Positions 34,059 to 42,287 are shown, counted from the stretch's first letter. The stretch: 55,829 bases of DNA from Ktedonobacterales bacterium (GCA_036557285.1 DATBHW010000082.1:1-55829), one strand, 5' to 3'. The notes: generated by a model not told the origin, from the sequence alone. Program-made: numbers and translations.

Positions 34059-34709
34059 CTAACCGCAGGGATGGGTATTAGGGACGGGCGGGCCTGGCAC
34101 GAACGAGTTCAGGATGTGCTGCCAGATCGCGCCATAGCGCGCCCGAAAGGCGGCATGGCTGAGCGGGGTTCCTGATGTGGCAATCAAATTCATATGGAAA
34201 TAGACTCCACCAGCCTCCCAGTTGGCATCCAGTCCCCCTGGGCCTCTGGCGCCATCGCCAGGAGGGGGAGTAGGAGCATCCAGGCTATCATCTTCGTAGG
34301 CCGTTACTCCCGAACCAATCGTGATGGGTTTCCCCTGGGTACAGGGATGCCCGCCTGTTATCGAGGCAAAGAGCGTCAGACTCACTTCCGTAAAGAGCGC
34401 CTGATCTTTTGGCGGCAGCCCCGCGCCGAAATTATACGCCCAGGAGGCCATATGATTATCGCCAGTGTCAGGTGGAAGGGTCGTTTGGAGAATCGCAGGC
34501 ACGTCCACGCGAAAGCCGTAGGTGGCATCCGTATACGTTCGCCAATCACTCTGAGGGGGAGTCGTTGGGCTGCCCGATGCCCCTGTTGTGGCAATGGCCG
34601 TTGGGGAGGGCTGCGCGCTGGTCGTGCCGAGGGCATCACAGCCCGCCAGGAGTAGGGTCGCCAGGAGCAGCGCCAGCGCGCCGTCTGGCAGGTGGTTCTT
34701 CACGCGCAT
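34059..34709 (-). CDS. lipoprotein paralogue 2 of unknown function
   Basis: A 216-residue lipoprotein, lipobox LAGC (Cys24). It shares MRVKNHLPDGALALLLATL with the gene at 32863 and ends in the same NSFVPGPPVPNTHPCG. The middle differs by many substitutions (GFRVDVPAILQTTLPPDTGDN here) although the beta-strand pattern is kept. It is the first gene of the three on the minus strand. Confidence 0.7.
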   Translation of the reverse strand: MRVKNHLPDGALALLLATLLLAGCDALGTTSAQPSPTAIATTGASGSPTTPPQSDWRTYTDATYGFRVDVPAILQTTLPPDTGDNHMASWAYNFGAGLPPKDQALFTEVSLTLFASITGGHPCTQGKPITIGSGVTAYEDDSLDAPTPPPGDGARGPGGLDANWEAGGVYFHMNLIATSGTPLSHAAFRARYGAIWQHILNSFVPGPPVPNTHPCG

Positions 34710-34802
34710 TGGTCTCTTGCCTCCTTACATATGTCGATCTCTTGCCTCCTTGTTGATTATACCAACTTTGCCTGCCTTGTCAAGCAGCGGCATGGATTCG
34801 GT

Positions 34803-34929
34803 GGTTCCACCAACTATCGAGGGTTGCCACTTGTAGCGCCGCCGTACCAGCAGGCCAGCGTTGAGCCGCCTGGAAGGCGGCGCTACAAGTAATACGCCTC
34901 GCTTGCTAACATCTCATGTTGGTGGAACC
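34803..34929. mobile_element. GGTTCCACCAAC-type mini-element, 127 bp
   Basis: Perfect 12-bp terminal inverted repeats GGTTCCACCAAC / GTTGGTGGAACC. The right half carries ACGCCTCGCTTGCTAACATC, the complement of the left half of the 38023 copy, so the two are in opposite orientation. The interior has a TGTAGCGCCGCC...GGCGGCGCTACA hairpin. No target duplication was found. Confidence 0.75.
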
Positions 34930-34971
34930 GGGCGGTTTTGCGCGCTCATGCGGGCATAGGATGTGACGTTG

Positions 34972-35000
34972 TTAACATCTGTGCATGCCAAACGTAGTAT
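34972..35000 (+). promoter_or_regulatory. sigma-70-like promoter for the D,D-carboxypeptidase gene
   Basis: TTAACA at 34972-34977, a 17-bp spacer, and TAGTAT at 34995-35000. The start would be near 35007, with the ATG at 35050. Confidence 0.5.
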
Positions 35001-35049
35001 ATGATTGGACGTAAAGAACTCAGCAAGTAGGATGCAGGAGCGAGAGCCG

Positions 35050-36042
35050 ATGTGGATACCACCCTGGGCGCGATCTGAAGCCTATCAGCGTTGGAGACGA
35101 CGCCAACGGCGTTTAATTATCTTACTGGCGGTGCTGGTTTTGTTGGAGATCGGGTTGGTCACACGCGGCATTATGCTGCTCCAACCGGATAATGCGCTCG
35201 CGCTCATCCCCACCTCTACTGCTGCGCTGACGCCGACCCCTACGGCGACCAGCGCCCCGACGCCCATCCCGACGCCGACCACGCCTGCTCCAGCGATTGA
35301 GGCAAATGCCGCGATGCTGGTTGATGCGGAGACGGGTACGGTCTTCTTCACCCTGAACGCCAATAGGAAACTGGCGATGGCAAGCACCACGAAGATCATG
35401 ACGGTTTTGCTGGCGCTGGAGTATGGGCATCTCGATGAACTGGTGACGATTGGCGCGGATGCTGTCAAGGAAGGCTCAGGAGACGCCAGCCGCATGGGGG
35501 TGCGCGAGGGCGAAGTGCTGACGATTCAGCAATTGCTGTACGGATTGATGCTGCCATCGGGGGATGACGCGGCGGTGGCTGTCGCGGATGCGATTGGCAA
35601 AGACCTGGGGAAAAACTTTGTCGATCTGATGAATAGTCAGGCGCGTTTCCTGGGCCTGACGCATACCCATTTTGTGAACCCTGATGGGCTGGACGCGCCT
35701 GGGCATTATACTTCTGCGGGCGATCTGGTTGCAATGACACGCTATGCTCTGATGCTGCCTATGTTTGCTTCCATCGTAGATACCTATGAGTATACCATCC
35801 CCGCTACCAGCCAGCACCAAAAATATCATCTCAAAAATACCAATCAGCTTCTCTGGCCGAACAGCGGCTATCCCGGCGCGGATGGCATCAAGACCGGCAC
35901 GACGGGCAACGCTGGCGATTGCCTGGTTTTTTCGGCGACACGCAAGGGGCATCAGCTTCTAGGGGTGATTCTGGGCGCGCCGAGCGATTTCGCTCGCTTT
36001 CGTGATGCGCGCTTGCTGCTGGATTGGGGCTTCACGGCATAG
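35050..36042 (+). CDS. D-alanyl-D-alanine carboxypeptidase (penicillin-binding, peptidase S11)
   Basis: A 330-residue protein. A membrane anchor (21-40, IILLAVLVLLEIGLV) and a Pro/Thr-rich linker (TPTPTATSAPTPIPTPTT) lead to the S11 domain. The catalytic triad motifs are STTK (112-115; nucleophile Ser112), SGD (170-172, in place of the usual SxN) and KTG (281-283). It trims the terminal D-Ala of peptidoglycan pentapeptides outside the membrane. AGGAG lies about 9 nt before the ATG. Its product is typical for a monoderm with a single-pass anchor. The 3' flank is a repeat cluster. Confidence 0.88.
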   Translation: MWIPPWARSEAYQRWRRRQRRLIILLAVLVLLEIGLVTRGIMLLQPDNALALIPTSTAALTPTPTATSAPTPIPTPTTPAPAIEANAAMLVDAETGTVFFTLNANRKLAMASTTKIMTVLLALEYGHLDELVTIGADAVKEGSGDASRMGVREGEVLTIQQLLYGLMLPSGDDAAVAVADAIGKDLGKNFVDLMNSQARFLGLTHTHFVNPDGLDAPGHYTSAGDLVAMTRYALMLPMFASIVDTYEYTIPATSQHQKYHLKNTNQLLWPNSGYPGADGIKTGTTGNAGDCLVFSATRKGHQLLGVILGAPSDFARFRDARLLLDWGFTA

Positions 36043-36053
36043 ATGCTGCATGC

Positions 36054-36250
36054 TACTATATCCGCGCGCAGCGCCGCCGCGACTTCCGGCGAAACGATAA
36101 GCCGCCTGGAAGGCGGCGCTCCAGGTGGCAGCGTGCGCCCTGGCGCAGCGTTGCGCCGCCAGGGACGGCGGCGGTACACGCCCCCTCAGCCCCCCTGCCG
36201 CCTTCCAGGCGGCGCTGCAAGTGGGTTCGCTGCCAGGGACGGCGCTGCAC
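36054..36250. repeat. cluster of GCCGCC...GGCGGC hairpins
   Basis: Three hairpins follow each other: AGCCGCCTGGAAGGCGGCGCT near 36101, CGCCGCCAGGGACGGCGGCGG near 36152, and TGCCGCCTTCCAGGCGGCG near 36197. They lie between the carboxypeptidase stop and the small gene at 36307. They may be remnants of the mini-element cores and may act as a terminator or mRNA stabiliser. Confidence 0.6.
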
Positions 36251-36306
36251 GCGAGGCGCGATCCTTCAAGGGGATGTCGTATCATCTGGTGATAAGGAGC
36301 AACCGC

Positions 36307-36555
36307 ATGCAGACGCTTGAGGGGACTCTTGTGGAGAAAGAGGCGGGCCTGCGCGCCAGCTTTCAAGGCGCAGAGCGCCCCTATGTTCGCGCCACCATTG
36401 CCCGGCTGGATGCCCCCGAAGTGATGCGACACGCGCGCATCTACGATGTGGAGCAGATTGCGCAGCAGGTGGGCGATCAGATCAGCCTGGAAGTCTTGCG
36501 CGTGACAACTGATCGCAAGACGGGTACGGTCTGGTTTGATTGCAAGCTGCCCTGA
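36307..36555 (+). CDS. small hypothetical protein
   Basis: An 82-residue soluble protein, MQTLEGTLVEKEAGLRASFQ..., with a mixed alpha/beta layout and no recognised motif. The ATG at 36307 is supported by AAGGAG 8 nt before. Longer in-frame versions would run through the repeat cluster and are rejected. It converges with moaDE (7 bp between the stops). Confidence 0.55.
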   Translation: MQTLEGTLVEKEAGLRASFQGAERPYVRATIARLDAPEVMRHARIYDVEQIAQQVGDQISLEVLRVTTDRKTGTVWFDCKLP

Positions 36556-36561
36556 GCGCCC

Positions 36562-37227
36562 CTAGCCTTCGACCCATTCTTCCCCGTCCTCGGCCACCTC
36601 TTTTTTCCAGATGGGTACCGTGGTTTTCAGCGTGTCAATGGCGTAGCGACACGCCTCGAACGCCTGGGCGCGGTGCGGCGTTGCCACGACAACGATGACG
36701 CTGGCCTCGCCAATCTCCAGCCGACCAATGCGATGCCAGATGGCGATGCGGGCTGGCCCCCAACGCTCTTGCGCTTCGGCGGCGATGCGCGCAAATTGTT
36801 CCTCGGCCATTTCAGGATAGGCGTCGTATTCCAGGTAGCGAATCTGCTTGCCGCGCGCGTGGTTGCGCACGACGCCCTCGAAGGTGACGATGCCGCCCGC
36901 TTCAGGGTGCGCGACAGCCGCGATGATGGCGTCGCGGTCCAATGGCTCGCGGGTAATCTTGATGAGTGGGATCATTGACGCGGCGCCTCCTCCCATTGGC
37001 GGGATAAAGACCAGTTCGTCGCCTTCCCGCAGGGGTGTGTCGGCAGGCACGTACTGCCGGTTGACGGCGTAGATCGAGCGCGGCAGCAGTTCTGCCAGAT
37101 CGGGATAGCGAGCGATAAGCGCCTGACCTGCCTGGGCGACGGTCGCGCCATCTTCCAGGGCGAATGGCTCGGTGTTTCGCCCGGCGATTTCTCGATAGCG
37201 GGCAAAGTAGCGGATGGTAATGTTCAT
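36562..37227 (-). CDS. moaDE: MoaD-MoaE fusion: molybdopterin synthase
   Basis: A 221-residue protein. Residues 1-81 are MoaD (ubiquitin-like, starting MNITIRYFARYREIAG) and end in PPMGGG at 76-81. Residues 86-221 are MoaE (RNHARGK at 121-127, HRIGRLEIGE at 165-174, WKKE at 207-210). The two subunits normally form a heterotetramer, where MoaD's free C-terminal Gly-Gly carries a thiocarboxylate that converts precursor Z to molybdopterin. Here the Gly-Gly is internal, so cleavage after the Gly triad is expected, as known for mycobacterial MoaX. Its start overlaps the hydrolase stop by ATGA. Confidence 0.9.
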   Translation of the reverse strand: MNITIRYFARYREIAGRNTEPFALEDGATVAQAGQALIARYPDLAELLPRSIYAVNRQYVPADTPLREGDELVFIPPMGGGAASMIPLIKITREPLDRDAIIAAVAHPEAGGIVTFEGVVRNHARGKQIRYLEYDAYPEMAEEQFARIAAEAQERWGPARIAIWHRIGRLEIGEASVIVVVATPHRAQAFEACRYAIDTLKTTVPIWKKEVAEDGEEWVEG

Positions 37228-37889
37228 GATGCCTTCAGGAAATCCAACACAAGCCGGTTGAATCGCTCAGGATTCAACCGATGGGGCCAGTGACAATGAT
37301 AGTTCTGCTGCTCTGGCGCGGGACGATCAATCCCCGAAAGGAGTTCAAAGCGGCTCCCAGGAATCAGGGCGGCCAGCGCCCGGCCATCTTCAACGGGGCT
37401 GACCTCATCGCCTTCTTGCCAGATCAGCAGGGTCGGTGAACGAATCTCGCTGGCGTGCCTGCGCAGTAATTCATTCTTTGCGGCATTGCTATCCACCAGC
37501 GCCAGCCGTCGCACCAGCGCGGGATTATTGGCCGCCGCCAGCAAGCTCGCGCCGCCTCCGGCAGAGGAGCCGATGAGGGTCGCCGGGCCGATGCGCAGTT
37601 CGGCGACAAAATCCACCAGCGTCATGGCAAAGTGTTCATAGGGATAGGGGTCCAGCGATACCCCTTCGTGCCGCGCCGATTGCCCATAGCCAGGCATATC
37701 CAGCGCAAACACTTGCAGCGTTTCAGCCAATCCGCCGATGTTCTGATCCCAGACTTTCCACGTAAGCGAAGGATGGGCGCCATGTACCAGGAGGACTGCC
37801 GGATGGTCTTGTCGTCCGGCTACCGCGTAATGCAACTTTCGTCCGTTCAGGGTCACAAACTGCTCTTCAATTTGCGGGTGCTGCGCCAC
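37224..37889 (-). CDS. alpha/beta hydrolase
   Basis: A 221-residue protein. The oxyanion-hole HG (36-37, in LLVHGAHP), nucleophile motif GSSAGG (107-112; Ser109), acid loop in WQEGDEVSPVEDG, and a C-terminal His in HCHWPH complete the fold. The start is a GTG at 37889, chosen because AGGAGG lies 6 nt before it. A longer ATG-initiated reading at 38033 has no ribosome site. Its stop overlaps the moaDE start by ATGA, so the two are translationally coupled. The substrate is unknown. There is no evident link to molybdenum cofactor. Confidence 0.8.
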   Translation of the reverse strand: MAQHPQIEEQFVTLNGRKLHYAVAGRQDHPAVLLVHGAHPSLTWKVWDQNIGGLAETLQVFALDMPGYGQSARHEGVSLDPYPYEHFAMTLVDFVAELRIGPATLIGSSAGGGASLLAAANNPALVRRLALVDSNAAKNELLRRHASEIRSPTLLIWQEGDEVSPVEDGRALAALIPGSRFELLSGIDRPAPEQQNYHCHWPHRLNPERFNRLVLDFLKAS

Positions 37890-38022
37890 AAAAATCCTCC
37901 TGCTGCCTGGCTCGGCTGATCGTCTGGAATGCCAGGCGCGCTTTTCTCTAGCAAAACGACGCTGAGGTGTACTTTCAATGATACCCGAAAAGCGCCCGGG
38001 ATGCCAGTCTGTCTTTATGACT

Positions 38023-38197
38023 GGTTCTACCAAATCTGAGGTGTTGGCAAGCGAGGCGTGTTACTGGTAGCGCCGCCATCCTGGCGGCCAACGCTGCGCC
38101 AAGGCGAGCGTGCGCCCTCCAGGCTATCGGACCAGCAGGCCAACGCTGGCCGCCAAGATGGCGGCGCTACAAGTGACCCCCGATAATTGGTGGAACC
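38023..38197. mobile_element. GGTTCTACCAA-type mini-element, 175 bp, with 9-bp target duplication
   Basis: The ends are GGTTCTACCAA and TTGGTGGAACC. The direct repeat TTTATGACT flanks both sides (38014-38022 and 38198-38206), a perfect 9-bp target-site duplication, which shows recent transposition. The interior has CGCCGCC...GGCGGCG and a second imperfect hairpin. No gene is present, so it must be moved by a transposase encoded elsewhere. The right duplication overlaps the ComB-like stop codon. Confidence 0.88.
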
Positions 38198-38198
38198 T

Positions 38199-38933
38199 TT
38201 ATGACTCCATTGGTGATATGCCTACTCGCTGCACATGAATGTAGGCTATCTGGTTCCATTGCTCGCGCACACCGATCATAGCGAAATGAAAGCGATCTGC
38301 GGCCAGGAAGGCGGCAATGTCCTCGACGGGAAAATCGGAGGAGCCGCTCTCAAAAATAGCGAATCGTCCTGACGCGCGGAGCCGCGCGATGCCAGCGGCC
38401 AGAACCGCTGGCGGATCGGCTTGCCCGGTGAGCAGCGCCTCCAGATAATCGGCGCAGAGCTGGTCTTCCATCGGCTGCACGCCCTCGCTCCCTCTGGTTT
38501 CCGTCGGCATCAAGGTAATGAGTCCGTCGGTGGATGTTGCTAGCTGGCGCGCATAAGCTGCTGTGGCGCGGGCATTGACGAGCGAGCAAGGCAGCAGATG
38601 GGTCGCGTTGATGGCGCCGACGGCTCCCTGTGTTCCCGCGCCTGTGCGCTGAATGAGCAGCCGCCCCTGGATACGCGCCTGGGCCATCTGCGACGGGGAG
38701 TTGTTGAAGTCGAAGCCGGGGATGAGCCGCCCGCCAACCTCGCCCGCCAGCAAGGCTTCTGGTTCTCGCTGGCGCAGCGCCAGGGCATCTTCTACTGCGC
38801 GCACCAGCCAGAGCGCCCGCGCGCCGCCTGCGAGGGCATAGGCCGCCACGCTAAAGGCGCGGATAACGTCAATGACGATGACGACGCCGCGCGCCTGCGC
38901 GGCTTCCATCCGATGGACGCGCTGAATCTCCAT
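38199..38933 (-). CDS. ComB-like 2-phosphosulfolactate phosphatase family protein
   Basis: A 244-residue protein. VIVIDVIRAFSVAAYAL at the N-terminus, FDFNNSPSQM (about 74-83), and RTGAGTQGAVGA (96-107) match the ComB family. Family members hydrolyse 2-phosphosulfolactate in coenzyme M synthesis, but bacterial homologues occur without it and their substrate is unknown. There is no other CoM gene here. AAGGACGCT lies before the ATG. The stop codon TAA lies within the target duplication of the downstream mini-element. Confidence 0.78.
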   Translation of the reverse strand: MEIQRVHRMEAAQARGVVIVIDVIRAFSVAAYALAGGARALWLVRAVEDALALRQREPEALLAGEVGGRLIPGFDFNNSPSQMAQARIQGRLLIQRTGAGTQGAVGAINATHLLPCSLVNARATAAYARQLATSTDGLITLMPTETRGSEGVQPMEDQLCADYLEALLTGQADPPAVLAAGIARLRASGRFAIFESGSSDFPVEDIAAFLAADRFHFAMIGVREQWNQIAYIHVQRVGISPMES

Positions 38934-39127
38934 AGCGTCCTTTCTCGTGTTGCTAGCGGTGCTGCGCTCCGGCGCGCTGGCGCTGCCAGCCTTCAGCTAG
39001 CAGGAACGCGCCAATCAGGTTAACTCTCCCGTGAACGTACAACGGCTGACCGCCAACGACGTAACACCAGTAGAATCACGCTAGCCTGCCTGAAACGGCT
39101 GAAGAGGGAGAACCGGTTTTCGGCTGC

Positions 39128-39156
39128 TTGCCAGGGCGCGCCTGATCTGGTATAAT
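39128..39156 (+). promoter_or_regulatory. ruvB promoter
   Basis: TTGCCA at 39128-39133, a 17-bp spacer, and TATAAT at 39151-39156, with a TG one base upstream of the -10 (extended -10). It gives a short leader of about 40 nt to the GTG at 39204. Confidence 0.75.
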
Positions 39157-39203
39157 GGGGGCCAGCAGTTAGAACACCAGTTTCAGTCAGAAGGAGCCGC
39201 GTC

Positions 39204-40232
39204 GTGGCTGACCGCATCCTTTCCCCGCAGGTGAGCGAGGAAGAAGCCGTCCTTGATGGCAGTCTGCGCCCGCGCAGACTGGAAGAATATATCGGCCAGG
39301 AGAAAGTCAAGGCGAATCTGCGCATCCTGATTGATGCCGCCAGGGGGCGCGATGAGTGTATTGATCATGTGCTGCTCTATGGGCCGCCGGGGCTGGGGAA
39401 GACGACGCTGAGCATGATCATTGCTTCGGAGATGGGTGTCAACCTCAAGACGACCTCCGGTCCGGCGATTGAGCATGCCGGAGACCTGGCCTCGATTCTG
39501 ACGGCCTTGCAGCCTGGGGATGTGCTGTTCATTGATGAGATTCATCGGCTGAGCCGGGTGGTCGAAGAGCGGCTGTATTCAGCTATGGAGGACTTCGCGC
39601 TGGACCTGATGATCGGCAAAGGCCCCAGCGCCCGCAGCCTGCGCCTCAGTCTGCCGCACTTTACGGTGGTGGGCGCGACGACGCGCGTAGGCGCGCTGAC
39701 CGCGCCGCTGCGTGATCGCTTCGGGGCGATCTACCGATTGGATTTCTATGATCCTGAAGCGCTTCAGCAGATTCTGCGGCGCTCGGCGGGCATCTTGCGC
39801 GTGCCGATGGATGAGGAGGGCGTGGGGGAGATTGCCCATCGGGCGCGCGGTACCCCACGCATTGCCAATCGCCTGCTGAAGCGCGTGCGCGATTACGCGC
39901 AGGTCAAGGCCGATGGCAAGATCAATGGGCCGCTGGCCGAGGAGGCGCTGGCCGCGCTGGAAGTTGATAAAAAAGGACTGGACCAGAGCGACCGCACGCT
40001 GCTGCTGACCATCATTCAGAAGTTCGATGGCGGGCCGGTGGGGCTGGAGACGCTGGCGGCCAGCACCAGCGAGGAGAGCGAGACTATCGAGGATGTCTAC
40101 GAGCCATATTTGTTGCAGCTTGGCTTTCTGGCGCGCACGCCGCGCGGGCGCATTGCCACGCGCCTGGCCTATGAGCATCTGGGCCTGCCTGTGCCGAACA
40201 ACCCGGCGCAGGGCAGCCTGTGGACCATCTGA
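39204..40232 (+). CDS. ruvB: Holliday junction branch-migration helicase
   Basis: A 342-residue protein. Walker A is GPPGLGKTT (60-68), Walker B is DEIH (111-114), and the sensor/arginine-finger segment [18 protein letters not shown] follows. The C-terminal winged helix contains [18 protein letters not shown]. It drives branch migration with RuvA. Neither ruvA nor ruvC is in the window. The start is a GTG at 39204, with AAGGAG 7 nt before it. A strong promoter lies directly upstream, and a hairpin follows. Confidence 0.97.
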   Translation: MADRILSPQVSEEEAVLDGSLRPRRLEEYIGQEKVKANLRILIDAARGRDECIDHVLLYGPPGLGKTTLSMIIASEMGVNLKTTSGPAIEHAGDLASILTALQPGDVLFIDEIHRLSRVVEERLYSAMEDFALDLMIGKGPSARSLRLSLPHFTVVGATTRVGALTAPLRDRFGAIYRLDFYDPEALQQILRRSAGILRVPMDEEGVGEIAHRARGTPRIANRLLKRVRDYAQVKADGKINGPLAEEALAALEVDKKGLDQSDRTLLLTIIQKFDGGPVGLETLAASTSEESETIEDVYEPYLLQLGFLARTPRGRIATRLAYEHLGLPVPNNPAQGSLWTI

Positions 40233-40250
40233 AGCTGCACACGCGCGCAC

Positions 40251-40297
40251 GCAGCAGAACCGGCACATGGCTTCAAGCCATGTGCCGGTTCTGCTGC
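40251..40297. terminator. perfect 23-bp stem hairpin between convergent genes
   Basis: GCAGCAGAACCGGCACATGG opens the left arm, and the right arm is its perfect complement with a 1-nt centre. It lies 18 bp after the ruvB stop and 52 bp from the stop of the minus-strand zinc-ribbon gene. There is no long T-run. A bidirectional terminator or mRNA end-stabilising hairpin is likely. Confidence 0.65.
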
Positions 40298-40349
40298 GTG
40301 TTGTCTGCGGTCCCGGCCTGGCCGGGTCGGCCTACGTCTTCGATACTGT

Positions 40350-41816
40350 TCAGTTGTTTGCGCATGACGCGGGCGGGCCTTGCACCGCAAATTCAATGGT
40401 CTGAGAGAGCTGGTTGTTCCAATAGAGTTCGGCTTTGCCCATCCCACTCGTAGGATAGCACAGGGCGAAGCGGCCATTGAAGGGGCCAGCCTTGGGGAAT
40501 TTCTGCTGGGTATTGAGCGTGTTGTTGGTGGTCACGGCGCTGTCGCCTTGATACCAGATCACCGAGATGACATCGTTGGCCTTCGCGTTCTTCACTTTCC
40601 ACAGGACATTGACGTTCTGGCCTGTCTGGAACGTTCTGGTCGGATTGATGGGATCAAAGCTGCTGCTGTAGTGCAGCGCCGTAGTGACGTTTGTAATGGC
40701 CTTGGCAGCCGGGTTGTCAGAGGGAGTCGCCTGCGGTGTGCCAGTAAGCGCGGGCACCGGGGTCTGCTGGAAGGAGGGAGGGCGCGCTGCGAGCGGTGAG
40801 GAGCCTAAGATGCGCTCGGCCAGCCCGCTGTGGACCCCCAGGAAGGCCAGCCCACCGACGACAGCCATCAAGACCAGGGCAAGGCTGATCGTTCCGCTGA
40901 TAACCCGGTAGCGGCTGAGCCGATAGGGGCGGCGCGGGCGTGTGGCGGGAATAAAGGCGGGCGCCTTGCGGCCAGGGGCAAGCTGATAGAGCATGGAATC
41001 GTCCATCATAGGGAATGCCATGCTGTTCTGCATGCCCATTGGCGCGGGTAAATTGGTGGAACTACCGCCCTCTACATCTAGTTCGCCGTATTCGGCAGAC
41101 TGATTCCAGGATCGGCGTCCGCCCTGGTAGGGAACTGGCAGCATGGAACCGGAGCGGAAGCGCCCTGATGCCTGGGGGGGCATGTCTTCTTCCTGCTCGT
41201 CGTTCTGATAGCCATCCTGCTCGTCGTATTCGGCTTCGTCCATCTGATGCGAGAAGCCGCTGCCTCCAGTCGCGCCTTGATTGCGCCACTTCCAGGATGT
41301 GGAAGTATTACCTGCCTCGCTGCCTGGGTTTCGGCTGAGCATGCCGCTGTTGCGACCAGGATTGCTCAGTGGGCCGCTGGTTCGGCCCGGCGGTGGCGGG
41401 GTGGGGGCCGTTGCGCGCTGCCATAAGGACGATGAAAGGCTGCCCGACTTGCGCCCGGGCGGCATCGTCCCAGGCGGGGGCGTCAGCGGGCCTGAGAGGC
41501 GGCTGCCAGAGGTGGATCTGGGAGGAATGGAACTGGAGGGCGATTCATTGCCCCAGTCGGGGTTGGATTGTCCTTGCCCTGATGTCAGCGGCCCACTGGT
41601 CCGGCCTGGGAACTGGCGGGAATTGCCTATACCTGATGCTCCTGGTGAGATGCCAGGTAGCTGCCCCGTTTGATAACGCTGTTTCCATTGGCGCAGCGAT
41701 GTGCCGCTTCCTGCGCGTTTTCCCCCGGCAGAGGCCGGAGCATCCGCTCCACAAGAAGGGCAGGGGTCGGCGCTGGCTGGACGCAGTATACCGCACTCAG
41801 GACATTGGATACGCAT
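40350..41816 (-). CDS. zinc-ribbon, single-pass membrane protein with GRxSGxL repeats
   Basis: A 488-residue protein I cannot assign. The N-terminus is a zinc ribbon (CPEC at 5-8, CPSC at 19-22). A low-complexity Ser/Pro/Gly region holds repeated short motifs: GRTSGPL (71-77), SRLSGPL (105-111), GRKSGSL (121-127), GRTSGPL (144-150) and GRNSGML (154-160). A single membrane segment lies at about 307-328, followed by a linker and a beta-rich C-terminal domain of about 120 residues (FQTGQNVNVLWKVKNAKAND and following) that may be outside the cell. AGGAGG lies before the ATG. It is divergent from the LPxWL operon, and both carry SGPL motifs. Confidence 0.8.
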   Translation of the reverse strand: MRIQCPECGILRPASADPCPSCGADAPASAGGKRAGSGTSLRQWKQRYQTGQLPGISPGASGIGNSRQFPGRTSGPLTSGQGQSNPDWGNESPSSSIPPRSTSGSRLSGPLTPPPGTMPPGRKSGSLSSSLWQRATAPTPPPPGRTSGPLSNPGRNSGMLSRNPGSEAGNTSTSWKWRNQGATGGSGFSHQMDEAEYDEQDGYQNDEQEEDMPPQASGRFRSGSMLPVPYQGGRRSWNQSAEYGELDVEGGSSTNLPAPMGMQNSMAFPMMDDSMLYQLAPGRKAPAFIPATRPRRPYRLSRYRVISGTISLALVLMAVVGGLAFLGVHSGLAERILGSSPLAARPPSFQQTPVPALTGTPQATPSDNPAAKAITNVTTALHYSSSFDPINPTRTFQTGQNVNVLWKVKNAKANDVISVIWYQGDSAVTTNNTLNTQQKFPKAGPFNGRFALCYPTSGMGKAELYWNNQLSQTIEFAVQGPPASCANN

Positions 41817-42087
41817 CAGAGACCTCCTGCTAACCTTACGCTACCTTCCCTGGTAGAGAGTCATCACCTATCAGGCGCTTGAGGCATCCATGCGTCGCCA
41901 GGGCCACCCGGCTCTGGCGAGCAAAGATTGGTCCGCGCTCGGTGTTGAGTGGGCTGCTCTCAGGCGACCCAGGCGAGCATCAGAGCCACGTACTCAGCCA
42001 CAGACCCCTCTTTTGGGGGGCGGGCTGAGACCTTACGAGGGTGATGATAGCATTGCCTTTTGAGCAGGGTCAAGAAATGGGGCCAAG

Positions 42088-42105
42088 ATAGGCCATTTGG
42101 CCTAT
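42088..42105. promoter_or_regulatory. perfect palindrome ATAGGCCA-TT-TGGCCTAT
   Basis: 18 bp, arms of 8. It lies 200 bp upstream of the LPxWL operon. It has the size of a dimeric regulator's operator. Confidence 0.5.
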
Positions 42106-42140
42106 GTGTATGTTGCCAAGGTGAACAAAGGGTGATAGAC

Positions 42141-42161
42141 TTGGGTATGTTGCAATACCAA
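42141..42161. promoter_or_regulatory. imperfect palindrome TTGGGTAT-N6-ATACCAA
   Basis: It begins 35 bp after the first palindrome ends and lies in the same divergent region. The arms pair with one bulge. Confidence 0.4.
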
Positions 42162-42287
42162 AGAGCACGCGCAATCTGAGCGGGGCCGTTACCCAGGCTT
42201 CTCTGCCCGGCTGAACGACGAGAGTATGCGGGGGTGGGGTGTTTGATCCGCCTCTCGATTTTAGGAGAGCGAAAGTGAGGAGCGCTC

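Larger units (their letters stand above)
41817..42287. other. 471-bp divergent regulatory region
   Basis: It separates two zinc-ribbon genes read in opposite directions. It holds two clear palindromes (42088-42105 and 42141-42161). I did not find a convincing -35/-10 pair for either gene. No ORF is credible here. Confidence 0.5.

Noticed and set aside
36043-36306. N-terminal extension of the small gene at 36307
   Set aside because: It would translate the hairpin repeat cluster. A good ribosome site supports the start at 36307.
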